Shown here: positions 1-63,615 of the stretch, piece by piece
Numbering within the stretch: position 1 is the stretch's first letter
Layout of the letters: each line of letters starts with the position of its first letter
Assembly (NCBI GenBank): GCA_029215795.1
Contig: JARDYH010000003.1
Coordinates: 32,489,001 to 32,553,000 of the forward strand
Direction: 5' to 3'
Source: Anniella stebbinsi
Taxonomy: Eukaryota; Chordata; Lepidosauria; Squamata; Anniellidae
DNA: 64,000 bases
Notes under the pieces: model-generated
Told to the model about the DNA's origin: nothing
The model's input: the letters and a program-made list of their open reading frames with translations, nothing else
The model's database searches: none
Made by a program: the position numbers and the translations under genes

Positions 1-50646
<50,646 letters not shown>

Positions 50647-51258
50647 GGTGATTTATAACCAGGGACCTGTCAAAAGAAGAAGTTTAAGATTATTATCACT
50701 GCTAACATTTTGACACTGTAGATGTGTCTGGGTGTTAATCTCACCATTATACCATACTTTTGGTGACAGAGCTTGTATTCGCCTTAAAATGGATAGATTT
50801 AACATTAGCCATGTAGGTGATGCCCTTCTGCTTTTGCTGGAAGTGAGAAGAGTAGCAGACGGATGTACTGGGATTGCATTTAATGCAGATAGCCACTTGC
50901 ATGTTCATAGTGAGATCATTTACAATTAACTAAAAGCAGCTCTAACAATGGGTGCTTTGAAACACAGGGCTTCTAGGACTATAACAAGCAAAAGGCATTA
51001 ATGCAGCTATTCTGTCTTTTCCTCCTGAACAGATTTTTGTGGCAAGAAAAAAGAAGAAGCAGTGGGAAAAGATGAGAAGGTTACAAGTTGAAGACGACAA
51101 CATCTGGACCTTCCATATAATTCCCTGAACAAGGGAGGGTGGCTACATGATAAAAAAAATCTTGTCTAGAAGCACCCAAGGCTACCTTACACAAAAACCC
51201 AAGAAAAGCTGTCAGACAAGTATGAATCTTGAAATTCTATCCCAGATCCTAAGTATTT

Positions 51259-51301
51259 CCAGTGATACACCCAGCTTCACAATGACTGGGTGTATCACTG
51301 G
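51259..51301. repeat. Perfect 16-bp inverted repeat (hairpin)
   Basis: ccagtgatacacccag at 51259-51274 and its exact reverse complement at 51286-51301, separated by 11 nt. It has no T-run after either arm and no pre-miRNA-length stem. Confidence 0.9.
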
Positions 51302-51814
51302 TTTCTCTTCAGATCGTATTCATAATTGTATCAAGGCTGGTAAGGCAACAGCTGCACTCTAAATTCCCGCTACACAGCTTCCTCCAAATGCAACTTCCAA
51401 GAATCTAACTACTTGCCTTTTTTGGCCATAATTGAGCAGGACACACCAGAGAATGAACGCTTCCAGCTGAATTAGGTTTTTCAGGAAATGATGAAACAAG
51501 AAAGTAACCAAAGAGCTCTACAGCTAGCCTGAAATATTCTTCTATTCATTGGACCCTTTCTGCTTAGAAGGCATCTGACATGCTTTTATCATTCCTAAGG
51601 GGAAAAAGAGTGCTGGGCATGGTTTGGTTAATGCCCTTCAAGAGACATTGCATTGGGGGAAATTGCCCTTCCTTGCCCCTTTCACAGCCTTAGTCACCCA
51701 GTGTTGCAGCTAGTGCTGGATCTCAAAGCCTAAGTCGAGGACTCCACAGCCCAGGGTGCCCCAAATGACCACTTAAGAGCGCAACAGGAGATGGGGGCAG
51801 CAGCAAACAGTCCC

Positions 51815-51955
51815 CTGGGCCAGATCTACAGTAAGCAGGATATAACACTTTGAAAACATTTTTAAAACAGTATTTGGAATGTGTCCTGGGCCTGACCAAT
51901 TGTCAAAACCATTATAAATTGTTATAAAGCAGTAGCATAGATCCTGCCCTGGACT
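51815..51955. repeat. MITE-like inverted repeat
   Basis: Left 'ctgggccagatctacagtaa' then 'gcaggatataacactttgaa', and right 'ttataaagcagtagcataga' then 'tcctgccctgg', form imperfect inverted arms. Confidence 0.6.
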
Positions 51956-53514
51956 GCTGTGGGAATGCTGTTGCCACCAGGGGGCTGCTGCTTGCCAGAT
52001 GGGCACATGCATGGATACAAATGCTCACTTTATTATTTTTACTAAAATATAGTATCCCTTTCAACAAAACAGTGCTCATTCCCAGTGTTTAGCATAAGGG
52101 CAGAAGATGCAAACTCCAATTTGTTCCTGCGGTCATGATGATGCTATGATTGAAAATGGGAAACTGCACGTGCTCAGAGTATTCTGTTTTTTAGTAATCA
52201 GGATTGGCAGACAGTTTCCCCAACCGGTTTTCCTCTAATGTATCAGGGATGTAGATGCAGTTATAAAGCATGGAATGGGGAGGAAGATGGATGTCAGTTG
52301 CATGCTTCACAACTGAAGTAATACATATAGCAATCTAAAGAGGGCTCCCCATAAGATCATTAAGTCGAGCTAGCTGCACCACTGTAGCTATCTACAACAG
52401 CAAGAATCCTTTGAGCTAGGCAGAAGATTGTCCCAAGTCACATGACAGTGTGCGTCGTCAAACAGGTATGCCTTTGCACTTGGCAGGGGGAGGTTGCAAT
52501 ACTTTCCCCTTAAGGGCTTAATATCACACAGACCCGTGAAATTGCAAAGACAAATATTTGATTCCATGCAATAAGGAGAATAAACTCAAATACAAGGCAG
52601 GTCACTAAGAATATATTTTTCAATGCAAAATTTAAAATAAGATTAAGACAATTAGGACAACTACTACCCCTTAACAATTCTGGAGACGGTGCTTGCGAAT
52701 CTTCATAGCTTGGAATACAAACTTTACAACTGGTTCAGTTATGTAAGGTTGTGTACCCATGATAAGGAAGGCTGCATACCACCCCAAAGACCTTCCTGGG
52801 AAGAGAGCAATCAAAGGACAAATCTGGTGTTTTCATCTCTATAAAAAATGACAATAGTAACTACAACAATAACATTTGTAGTACTGTTGTCTACCACATG
52901 GACATATACAGGATTCACACATGAAATACCATTCAATCTTTCTTCCAAAATAGCTGAGGGGAAAACACCTAACTACTTTGCTATAGTAATTAGGACAGTC
53001 TACTTGTGGAATCACAGCAACTCCTAAATGTAGTGGAGAACAAATCATCATAGATTTTACAGAGCTCTGATAATCAATACACTTGACCTGCTGGGATGGA
53101 TCTGATTTTGCCTTGTTGTAGCCCAAAGAAAAAATAAGGTACTGATAAAATTTATTTCCAATAATGTTTTAAATCATGCATAAATTATAACAAATTAGAA
53201 GTATCCTCCAAGAAACACTTCAGCCAATACATTCCAGCCAAAAGCCAAGCTTTGCTTTCTACTGAAATAGAACCAGCTTCTGCTGCTGATGGTACAAATT
53301 TGGACACACCAAATATTTTATGCAAAACAAACGAACAAAAAACTGATAAAACTGCCTAGAGTTTAGAATTTACCTTTATAATCCATGGCTGCACCCAATT
53401 CAAGGCCCATCTGTCTTTCACAACACTTTGGGAAAGGAGTATAATTTTATTATAACTGATATTTAATTGGGTTTTGACAATAAAAAAGTTTAAGCCTACC
53501 TTAATTATTAATAA

Positions 53515-53760
53515 TCATACTGCTTCATCTGCATAAAAAATTGGTATCTGAACACCTGCCAATACAGGAGGTTGCAGTTCAGCCATACAATAGGGGGCTA
53601 AATCACTGAAGTACAAATTAAACAGCATCGGCACAAGGATATACCCTTGCTGAATCCCTTCATGTATAGAAAGATAATATGTCTGCAGCCCATAGTGTAC
53701 TCCCACTTTCTTGAAGTATTTGAATAAGGAGTGCTTAAAAGAAAGAGAAGCCTTTTATCA
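53515..53760 (-). mobile_element. Decayed LINE reverse-transcriptase fragment
   Basis: The minus strand reads GIQQGYILVPMLFNLYFSDL then PPVLAGVQIPIFYADEAV. This fits the LINE RT core 'G.RQGC.LSP.LFN.Y..DL' followed by the YADD box, which here is YADE, so catalytically dead. Clade not resolvable; no ends seen. Confidence 0.7.
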
Positions 53761-55565
53761 ACTGAGACCATCTTTCACAGGAAGCTTTTGGGGGGGTTCC
53801 TCAAGGAGACTGCCAGTTGTGATAGATAAGCTTCCATGATCTTCCTGTCATGAGCAGCCACAGAGAAATATTTAGTATGTCCTAGAGCAACCACAGCAAG
53901 TTCATGCAGAAGGTGGTAAGACTCCAAAGGCCCCATCTAGCATGAACTGAATAGGTACCACTCTTCAGAATTCTCTTCAATTCACAGAGCTTCTATGACA
54001 GAAGAAACAGTGTGCTCCTCAATTGTAGGAAGTTTGAAAAACTAGGAGGAACCAAGTACAAACCAAGTAAAAAAGAGGAGTGCTCATATAATCAAGAGCA
54101 GGGCAATGTCTGGAAGTATGGTTCAGACCAAGAACAGGAAAAATGTTAAACTTCCTTAGTGACACATATGCTAATCAAAAGCCTATATGCCTGAACAGGA
54201 ACTGACAACAGAGCAGCTATATGATGTTGTGCCGGTTTCACCACAACCTCACACAATTATTAGTAGCAGACTAAGTGACATACACTAGTCATCACACACC
54301 CTAAACTGAACTTATTGACATTTTGTACTGTCATAACTCTGAGGTCTAATTTAGTGCTCCATATACCTGGAGAAAGTAAAAACAACTACAGCTGCTTAAT
54401 ATCTAGCAGCAGAAAAAGTATCTTGTTCAGCACTGAATACATGTTGGGACAGACCAAGGATTGTAGCTAATCTGTGTCATTAACATGAGTGCCTCTACAA
54501 CATTTTCATTAGCTGTTTGAGCAATTCTTGAAATTCATCCATATTAAGGAAACACTGTTCAAGTATTTAAAATTGATTTTTTAAAAAATAAAAGATGTAT
54601 ATAGCATGCTTTCCTAGAAATTGTTCACAGCAATTCAAAAAGAATTAAACAAAAAGTTCAGAGTAGCCATGATGCTTGGGCGGCAGGTGGGGGGAGCAAA
54701 GCGGGAGAATAGATTTGGATCATTTGGAGCCTTTGTTTGTTAATATTTTTCCAATCTTTTCTATCACTCTTAAAAGCTACAGTTTTGACTGAAAGCCCAA
54801 TTTCTTAACAAGATGTTCCAAGACAATATGGAATACCTCTGGGAGTAGTTTGTGGATCATCATATTCCAAGACAGTGCTACACCCCAATAATGCTACCTA
54901 TTGGACACTTCCTACTCTATAGCAAGTGAGCCAAAGAGGACTTGAAGAAATAAACTGAACAGCGCAACAGTGCTGAGAAGGCAAGTTTGCTTCCACTCTG
55001 ATAAATCCTGCTTGTTTCTGGAGCTGTTCTGGTAATTACAGATTCAGCATCAGCATATGCAGTCATGGTTGAAAACTAAACAGCAAGAATGCTGGGCAGG
55101 TAGCCCACCCCTTTGATGTGGGAGAAGACAGGAATGAACTTTACTGGAGCACTTGCAACAGCAGCAGTTTGGGAGAGAGCCTTCCCTGCATGCTCACTCT
55201 TCACCACTTTGCTTTACAGCTGGGTCAGTCCTTGCTGTGTGGCTCCTACAGCATCCACACTTTGATTTAGTCATACCCATGATAGCAAGAAGCAGACCTG
55301 AGTATCCAAAGTAAGTAAACTTGCAGACAGTTCCAGGATTCAGAGAAAGCATTCCATTCTCCTGTAAGCAGGGAGGTTTTAGACAAAGCATACTTTATAT
55401 TTCTTTACTCATTAGTTGTGTAGCAAAGCCATAGTTCTCTCCGTAGATATTGTGCAACAGAAAGAAGAGAAGGGGAAGAGACAAGTGTAGTTATATCTTA
55501 GTCTAGCTGCACATGCAGCCATCACAAAAGTTTGTTAACATTTGCCATAGAAGAGAAAATAAATG

Positions 55566-55706
55566 CAGCCCTGTGGCTTACCTATTGGATGGAGACCTGA
55601 CATCTGTCAGGGATGCTCTAACATGGATTCCTGCATTGAGCAGGGAGTTGGACTCAATGGCCTTATAGGCCCCTTCCAACTCTACTATTCTATGATTCTA
55701 TGATTG
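55566..55706 (+). mobile_element. CR1 LINE 3' end
   Basis: 'gcagggagttggactcaatg', 'gccttataggccccttccaa' and 'ctctactattctatgattct' followed by 'atgattg' is the CR1 3' terminus with its (attctatg)n end. Truncated, non-coding. Confidence 0.85.
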
Positions 55707-57424
55707 TGAACAGTCGATTTTTTACTTTTGGCCAAAGTGTCAGCTTCTAGAAAGAGCAGATTGTTATAATGTTAAAATAACATTTTTTTTTCTGTAAAGA
55801 TTTGCAGCCATTACACTCAAGGAAGAAATAAAGCTCTATTCAAGTAAGAGCCTCCCAAGCTGCAACGGGAGGCTTCTTAAGACTGATATTAGTCACTACA
55901 TCTTGTTACACACTTACATCTTCTCAATTCCCCTTTGTGCAAGGACACTGAGCGCAAGTACCGGTAAGCTATAAATACATCATAATGTGCTACAGCAACT
56001 TTCCCCATGAAAGAGTTGGCACTTGCCTCAAAAGAACTTAAGCAGCTGAAGTGCACAGGGAGTAAAATCCACCCATATAACAGAAGCTGTTACTCAGCTT
56101 TGACTGTGCTTCAAGGTGCGTTGTGTGCAATTGACTCTCCTCTACTTAGCCACTTCAGTATTTTGGGGGAATAGAGGAACCTCTGCCATGCCAGTCCCCT
56201 CACATGAACACATTAAGATGGCCAGAGCTCAAACTTTCAAAACAGAAGGAGGAAGAGGGGGGGGGGGGACTACAACAGGAATACTGGGATTACAGACAGA
56301 AGGAAAGATATCAGTCACTGAAAGATTTACCACCCACACTCTTCCAAATGCCAAATCCTATTCACAAGTAGGAGCTCCACTTCAGACCACCACGATGTTT
56401 TAAGTGGAGTCACCAAGCATTTCTATTTCTATGAGATTTACCTTGCAACCATTCACAAATTAGAAGAGAATGGGGTTGAGAAGTTTCTGGGATACCATCA
56501 TAAGCACCCAACAGCCTTCCAGAGTGGTCCATTTTTGCAAATACATCTTCCTATTCTGACTCCTGTATCAGGGTAGTCGGATTCTATATGCAACGTCTAT
56601 TCCAAGATCCCTCAGCATGGAAACAATGCAGTTTCAATTGGGCATGACCGATGCAGAATTTCTTATCTGTGCACCTTTGGATTGCAAGAACCAAGCAAAG
56701 ATGGTGCTGCTCTCCAACCCCACCCATTTTGAAAGATAAAAATCACACCATGAACTGAAGGACAAGAGATTTGTTCTAACTGGGGATCTGGCAGCTTAAT
56801 ATGCAGTTAAGAGCCTGTGGGCATGCGTCAAAAGACCCTGCCTTAAATAAAAGCTGAAAGAGAGAGCATTAAGGCCATCTCAGTTACAGGATTGATCATG
56901 TTTTTTCTATGAATTCTCACCAGTGCCAAAGTAGTTCCAGCAGTAGTTATTTGCATTCTCCTTCTGGTACTTTTGGGGTTTGTTTGTTTTTCATAAAAAC
57001 CCACACAAGTTTTAATATTTTAAAATGAGGAATGATCTGCTTGCCATATCAAAGAAGTATATAAATACTTTAAATATTCTAAAATGGCACAAGTTTCTAG
57101 GAAGTTTTTCATGGCTTCTTCATCAGCCTTCAAGCAAGCAGAAGGAGATGGACTGGGAGACAACCCACTGTCTTATACTGATCCTGGCAAACTGAAGAGA
57201 AAAAGGGCAGAACAGCTGCCTCCATTTTGCATAAGGAGGACATGTAGGACTGAGGAAGTTAAATGGAATACTAGGGAGAGAGTACTTCAGAATCTGAACC
57301 TACTGTGGCCTGGGGTTTATGTGCTATATATACTCATCACCCAAAAGTAAGGAAGGAATATTTCTTCTCCCTCACCTCATAACCAAGCTTTTTTATACAG
57401 CTCTTTGAACGCTCTGAAGCAGAC

Positions 57425-57572
57425 TTCCCAAACCTGGTGTTGGTGCCCTTCAGATATTTAGAACTTCAACTCCCGCTAGCCCCAGCCAGCAAGGCTAATG
57501 TTCAGGAATTCTGGGAGTTGTAGTCGAAAACATCTGAGGGACACCAAGTTGAGGAAGGTGGCTCTAAAGAGT
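57425..57572. repeat. Palindromic 'caactccc' MITE, full length
   Basis: 'ttcccaaacctggtgttggt' and 'caccaagttgaggaaggtgg' are inverted ends; inside, 'gaacttcaactcccgctagc' pairs with 'ttctgggagttgtagtcg'. Confidence 0.78.
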
Positions 57573-58443
57573 GTAATGCATACATTCTCAGTAATCCTTA
57601 CAGCCAAGGTTGGTCAATCTTTTCCCGATATTTAAGATTGGAAAGCAAGGTAATAGTGTCCTAAAGGCCATACTGGACATGACAGCAGCAGACTTCTGTA
57701 CCACCAAGAAACTTACAGAAGAGAGGATTTAGATTTTATTAACAGCAAGTGGACAATGCTGAATGGTTTCCCCACCAGAACTCCCCATTAAATCACTTCT
57801 CTGAAGCTGTTTTTCTCCTAGAGAGCTCGGAGGCAAGAAGTATTCCTTCCCCTCAACATAAAGAAAAAGCAACTTTGGGTGGGGCGGGGGAAGTGCAAGT
57901 ACAGCAAGGATTTACCACGCCTCACCTAGCCATAACATGCTTTAGAGTTGCCACCCCACCTCCTGCTTTAAATGGATTTTGTACCACCTACTAGGTACCG
58001 AGGTAAAGGTAAGATCTGAACCAGCTCATCATCCCCCCGACACAGACATCATAGGATTTCTAGTGTCAAATTTTGTGAGAACAACACTGCATTGGAATGA
58101 AATAGTAAGACGGCTTGGCCATGAAAAATAGGAGGCTAAGAGCATGGCCCCATGGAACAGTGATGCTTCCTCTGGGTTTTAAAAGAATCTGGGAAACAGC
58201 ACACTGCCTACAATTTATTTCTCTAGAACTATTTGTATTACCCCTTTGGCCTACTGTTTACTTTATCAGTGGCCAAAGAATTGTTTTTGGGATTCTGCCA
58301 TTGCTCAACAAGGTCAGCACATTAGTGTAAGGATTTAAGCAGCAAGACTGCTTAATGAACAGGAAATTCTACTCCAGAATGACTACAGCACGGTACTTGA
58401 GTGTGTCCAACGAGCTATACAGTTTCCCTTGGTTTGTGCTCAG

Positions 58444-58501
58444 AAGTTTCTGCAAATAGGCAACTGCATACCAAGTTTCTGCAAATAGGCAACTGCATAC
58501 C
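58444..58501. repeat. Perfect 29-bp tandem duplication
   Basis: 'aagtttctgcaaataggcaa' plus 'ctgcatacc' occurs twice without spacer (58444-58472, 58473-58501). No differences, so recent. Confidence 0.93.
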
Positions 58502-59100
58502 ATGCCCCAAGCAAAGTTTCTGGAGAATAAGAAGACATTCTCTCCCCCCCCCCCCCAGTTTTAGTTAAAACCTCCCTAAAGGAAAGGATGCCTACCAGTT
58601 TAATTTTTTTTTCAATTTTGAGTGTTTAAATAATCTTGTAAATGAGATCTAGTGAGCCCCAACAAATGTGAAGTCTTATTACACAGTTGCTCGACTGAAG
58701 TTTGTAATGCAACTAATGCAACTGTTGGAATATAGTAGTTTCCAGAGTTATACTTAGTTCTGCTGATGGAAACAAGCTTCCTTTTTCCAAGCTGCTCTAG
58801 CATGGTTTGCTGCTCAAATGTATAACAGAAAAATAGCCATAAGTTATAATTATATAGCAGATGCTGCCTAACTGGTAAGTGCAGCATGTAGGTTAAGCAA
58901 GGGGTGAGGTGATTAAAATGCACTATGTGATCATGACCTGAAATGTTATTGCCTACAGGACTACACTGTTACTGGGCCTCTGATCCTTGGAAGCAACACA
59001 CCCAGATAGTTAGTTGCTCTCTAAATCTGAAGCATGTAAATAGCAGAAAGAATGAGCATTGAAGTTTATATAGCTTATAAAGCTGTTTGAAAGAATATGT

Positions 59101-59400
59101 GGGGCTGTTCACATGGGTTGTTTTGAACCATGGCTTATCATGTTGCCTGAATGCAGCAAGGATGGCTTGTTAACCATGCAGTGTGGCTAATTTTCTCAAA
59201 CAAGCCACCTTGAGAACCATGGATTGTTGTTGGGTTGTTCGGAGTTATTAACAAGCCACACTGCATGGTTCACATGCCACCCTGTGGAAAACATGCTACA
59301 TTCAGACAATACACTAACCCACAGATCAACAAACAACCTATTGCTCAAAACAACACACACTCAACCTCTGAGACTGGGTTAGCGTTTATGAACAGCCCCT
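59101..59400. repeat. Inverted-repeat MITE of about 300 bp
   Basis: Ends 'ggggctgttcacatgggttg' and 'gcgtttatgaacagcccc' pair. The interior has 'aaccatgcagtgtggcta' and its inverse 'gccacactgcatggttca'. Non-coding. Confidence 0.78.
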
Positions 59401-59867
59401 GAATAAGCCATGGAAAAAGCACATGTTGAACGAAAGGTTATTTGTACTCCTTGTGCCTTTTATAACACAGAACACTTGAAGCAGATATATTTGCTTCAAG
59501 AACTAAGTTAAGGCGGTGATTAACTAAGATGACAAGTACAGCAATATACTCCTTGACTTCTGAAATTATGAAATGAGAGGCAGATTAGCAATATCCTGTT
59601 GGCAATGATGCAAAGCAAAAATGAGCTCAAGGTAACTAAATAGTATTATAATTGTGAGGGTAAAATGGCGCAACAAGCTGAGAAGGCCGATTTCTAAAAA
59701 GAAGTCAGACCACCATGCTCTATAATCCACAAACGTTAAAGACTGCCCCTCTAATATAGGCATGCAGTTATCCACCTTAAGTCAGCCTTTGTTTCAAAGA
59801 AAGGTATCACTTGCCTCATACCTGAAAAATATCTAGTACAACTACAGTCATTTAGACACTTTTGCTA

Positions 59868-59995
59868 CTGGTGGAACCACAGCTCAATTGTGGAGCACAG
59901 GCTTTGTTTGCAGAAAGTCCAAGGTTCAATCCCCACTATTTCCAGGTAAGACTGAGAAAGACCTCTGCTTGAAACCCTGGAGAGCTGCTGACATT
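59868..59995 (+). repeat. tRNA-derived SINE (truncated)
   Basis: Pol III promoter pieces are visible: an A-box-like 'cacagctcaattgtggagca' and a B box in 'aaggttcaatcccc'. Then comes the SINE body 'actgagaaagacctctgctt', 'gaaaccctggagagctgctg'. The 3' tail is cut by the next repeat at about 60000. Not a functional tRNA: the acceptor and anticodon arms do not fold. Confidence 0.75.
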
Positions 59996-60021
59996 CAGTG
60001 TGGACTGGGCCAGGCAAAAAT

Positions 60022-60150
60022 AGATCTCCAGATGTTTTGGACTTCAACTTCCAGTATCCCCTTACCAGCATGGTCAATGGTCGGGAATGCCAGGAGCTGA
60101 AGTCCAAAATATTTGGAGGTCTACTTTCTGCCCATTCTTGGTGTAGACCA
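60022..60150. repeat. Palindromic 'ttcaacttccag' MITE
   Basis: 'ctccagatgttttggacttc' and 'gaagtccaaaatatttggag' are inverted partners around 'agcatggtcaatggtcggga'. Abuts the SINE on its left. Confidence 0.72.
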
Positions 60151-60262
60151 AGGTTAGGCAAACCAGTGCCCTCCAGATAGCTTTCCCCATGCTGGCTGGG
60201 GATTATGGGAGTTGTAGTACAACACATCCGGTGAGCAGATGGTTGAGGAAGGCTATATTCGA
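60151..60262. repeat. Palindromic MITE, second copy in tandem
   Basis: 'aggcaaaccagtgccctcca' at left; 'gggattatgggagttgtagt' and 'ggttgaggaaggct' at right. The left arm is partly lost. Confidence 0.65.
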
Positions 60263-63200
60263 TTGTCATCATGGTAAATGCTAGGTACTTTTTAACAAAA
60301 GTGCTTCTGGAAATAGTTTTGAATACTTGCCTCCAAAAGCAGGGGGAGAGAAATTATTGCCAAGGCACAACACTTCATATCCAAAGCTAAAATTTGCTCC
60401 ACAGGCTGGCCTTATTAACGTTGTACCAATATTTGGGGGGGTAATATGCTTGGCAGGGGGAGGGGGCTGAGGAGGGCAAGAGAATGAGAAAGCAACTGGC
60501 CACTCCCTGCTAGGACACGTTGCACTCCAGAGTGAAGCTGATATTAATTAGCTCAACTTACAGAGTACAGGAACTGGTGCATGGAAATAGCATAATGTGT
60601 TCGGAGGGAGGAGTGTAGAGGTGGTTATTAGTTTCAAGCTCCATCTTTAGCACACTTAAGCTCAACTGGCAGCTGCCCAATGCTTAAAGTTTGGAATGTA
60701 TCTTATTCCAAGCTAAATCTAGCATAGTGTGCTCTCTGCAAATGTTGTTCCCTATTTCCATGTGTGCAGTACATGCCTTCTCAGCAAAGGAAAGAGACAG
60801 AATGCCCACAAGGAAAACATTCCAGAAGGCGAACATATTCTTTGTGACCACTCAATAGAGTAATCCCACTTTAAGAGGACAGTAGTGGCTTTGGAGTCTC
60901 CAGCCCATCCCTGCCGCTCGAAGAGCTTGATTTAGGATTCACCAAGTCTCCCTAGGCAACAAGATCTTTGAGACAGGCACAGGACATGGCTCATGATGAC
61001 AAAACTGAAGAAAGAGTTCCTTTCCCCACAGGCTTTGAGCATAAAGCCCAGAGGACTACCAACAACAGCTCCAAAGAATGCTACAGTTCAGAGCCCTTAA
61101 CTAAAGTCTCTCCCATCGTGCCTCAGGTGGCAACAGCTATGCTCATTTACTTAGATTTGAAAGCAAGGCTGCACCCTTCTTCTGGTTTATCATCCGCCTC
61201 TCATTCTTCCGCAGGCACCACAATCTGCATTAGCTTCAAACTTCTTCCTTTTAAAGAACTGCCATTTCACTGGCATTTCTCCAACATCTTCTTTCCTGCA
61301 GACGTTATTACATGCTTGCTAGACTTGGGGAAGAAACATGTGTGATGGTGGCAGCCTCTCATCTTTGAATGCAGACCATCACCACCACCCTAGTAGCAAA
61401 CAGCAAGGTGGTACAGGAAGCTGCTAATAGAGAAGCAGTGGGGAGGATAGGAAATGGCTGCCTCTCCTCACCACAGGCTGTTTTCACCCTCAGCCAGATT
61501 CATTTCTGACCTGGAGGGCAGGGGCCTGGATAGGAAAAAAAAGAAACTGAAGAAGGAGTGCAAGGGACAGAGCACACTAACAGGCAGGCAGGATTCAGCA
61601 ACTCTCTCACCACACTCCTGCAGTCTGGTAATGAACTACCGAAGTGCTGAAGACATGTTTCTGCCACTGTTATGCATAGCTCTACCCTTGGTTCTTAGCA
61701 GAGTCTGGGATTTTCAACTAGTGATACCTCTTTTATTAAGCAATGTTTATCTGTCACAGTTGGCTTCCCATTACAAGTGTTTCGACAGTACATAAAGAAT
61801 TGGATAAAAAAGCTGGAAAATGGATCTTGTACTTCTGTCCACAGCAGCAACAAGACTGCTATCAAGGCAGGACTGCCCATGATCAGAATTCTGTGGCTGG
61901 CCACACCATTGCCTTTTCATGTTGTGCTAACCCATTTCCTGTTCCACCATGTATTTTATAAGGCCTAGCTAACTTGACTTAAGTGGCGGCTAGTTTCATA
62001 GCATGAAGCCAGCCTGAGGCTCTTTGTGAGTTAGTCATTCATTACCAATTGAGTTTAGTTACAGATAGCAATTGCAACTATTGAAGTTCAGCAAATTATT
62101 GTATGGTATCTTAGTCAAAAGTGGAAGTAGAGCACTCCAAACTTTCAATGTAAGTTTATAACTGTGAAAAGCCTTAGAATAGCCTTACAACTACCTACTA
62201 GGAAATTTTACCTATCTCTTTCACATAACTCTTCCTCATTTGCCACCACTACATTCCTAAAACCTAAGCAACTTTGCACCAGGTTTTTCCAGAGACTTAA
62301 GTACTATGAGATTGGAAGGGAAAAACACCATCTATGAAACAAAGAGAAAGCAAGTACAGGCTGAAAAGCCATGAGGCACACATAGTCTGGACTATACAGT
62401 AATGCCAATACTTCCATGGTGCAAAGAGATAATGCACATTAGCCTCAAGTACTTCAGGACTGTTCAAAAAAAGCCTCCCCACCTTCTGCAGGAATGCAAC
62501 AAACTAAGGTATCTTGTCTGTGCGAATAAGCTCAAGTCTCAACTTTAAGTTCTACTACCCAAGACTACAAAGAAGACCCACAATGTAATTCAAGAATTGC
62601 AGCTTCAGTCTACTGCAAGGGAACTTAATAGCTAGAAAAAAATGGTAAGGAGAAGCATGGGTCACTTGCTAAGCTATGTGAGTTGGCTGCTTTTTCAAGC
62701 TAATCAGAACTTCCAAGCCACACTTTCAAATTTATTCAAGTTTAAACTATGTTGAGTCTATCACTAATATAAGTTGTAGGAGGTGAGGGGGCATTTAACA
62801 GCATAAAGGACAAACAGATCATGGATGACCAGCCCTTCCTGAAGCATATGACCCCTACTCAACTACTTTTTACCCAGCCAAGATCACTTGAAGCACTGCT
62901 GGGAGAAACACTGTCTGACCCCCACCCCTGGTTCTCGTCTTTCTTCATGCTAAGCATATCAACTGCTACTCTCAAATACAGCCCAGGAACAAAACAGGAA
63001 ACGACTATTGCATCTGAAAAAGAAACATTCTGATCTCAGCCCATCAGCCAAGGAAAGAGTAGATTTGTTTAGAACCAAAGTTTCTTATTAAGAGTCACTT
63101 CACATCAAGTGAAAACATAACACTAGCAAATTTAAATATTACTTGTGCCTGAAGATACATTATATTTTCAATCATAACTGCTTGTTTTTGCTGAAAATTA

Positions 63201-63582
63201 CTATCCATCACTAAGATTTGTTTGTTTAGTGTTTGTTTTAATTAAGTTAAGTATCTTTAAAATAGTACATTTAGTGAAGCAATTTTGTATCCAACTAAAT
63301 CTAGCCATTAGCAACCCATCTAAATTTGTTTGGAAGCAATGCCCATTCATTTCAATGGAGTGCCTTTCAACTACCTGTGTTTATTTAACTCATTTGTACA
63401 CCACTCTTACAGAGCAATCTTACTGCTTGGAATGAGGAGCTCCATTGGGGTCTCTCAAGAATCCAAAACCCTGCTCAGATCACAGAGAGAAGAAGAGGAG
63501 CAAGGTTCCCCCCTTCCTTTTCCATTCCCCTCACCCCACTCTTAAACAATGTCCCTCCCATTGTTATAATTGGCAGGGAAAT

Positions 63583-63615
63583 GAACTATGCCAGCTTCTA
63601 GGGCTGGCATAGTTC
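63583..63615. repeat. 13-bp perfect inverted repeat
   Basis: gaactatgccagc and gctggcatagttc with a 7-nt loop. Short and without neighbours that give it a role. Confidence 0.8.

Noticed and set aside
59868..59995. Functional tRNA gene
   Set aside because: Only A-box and B-box-like parts are present, no cloverleaf can be drawn, and SINE body sequence follows.
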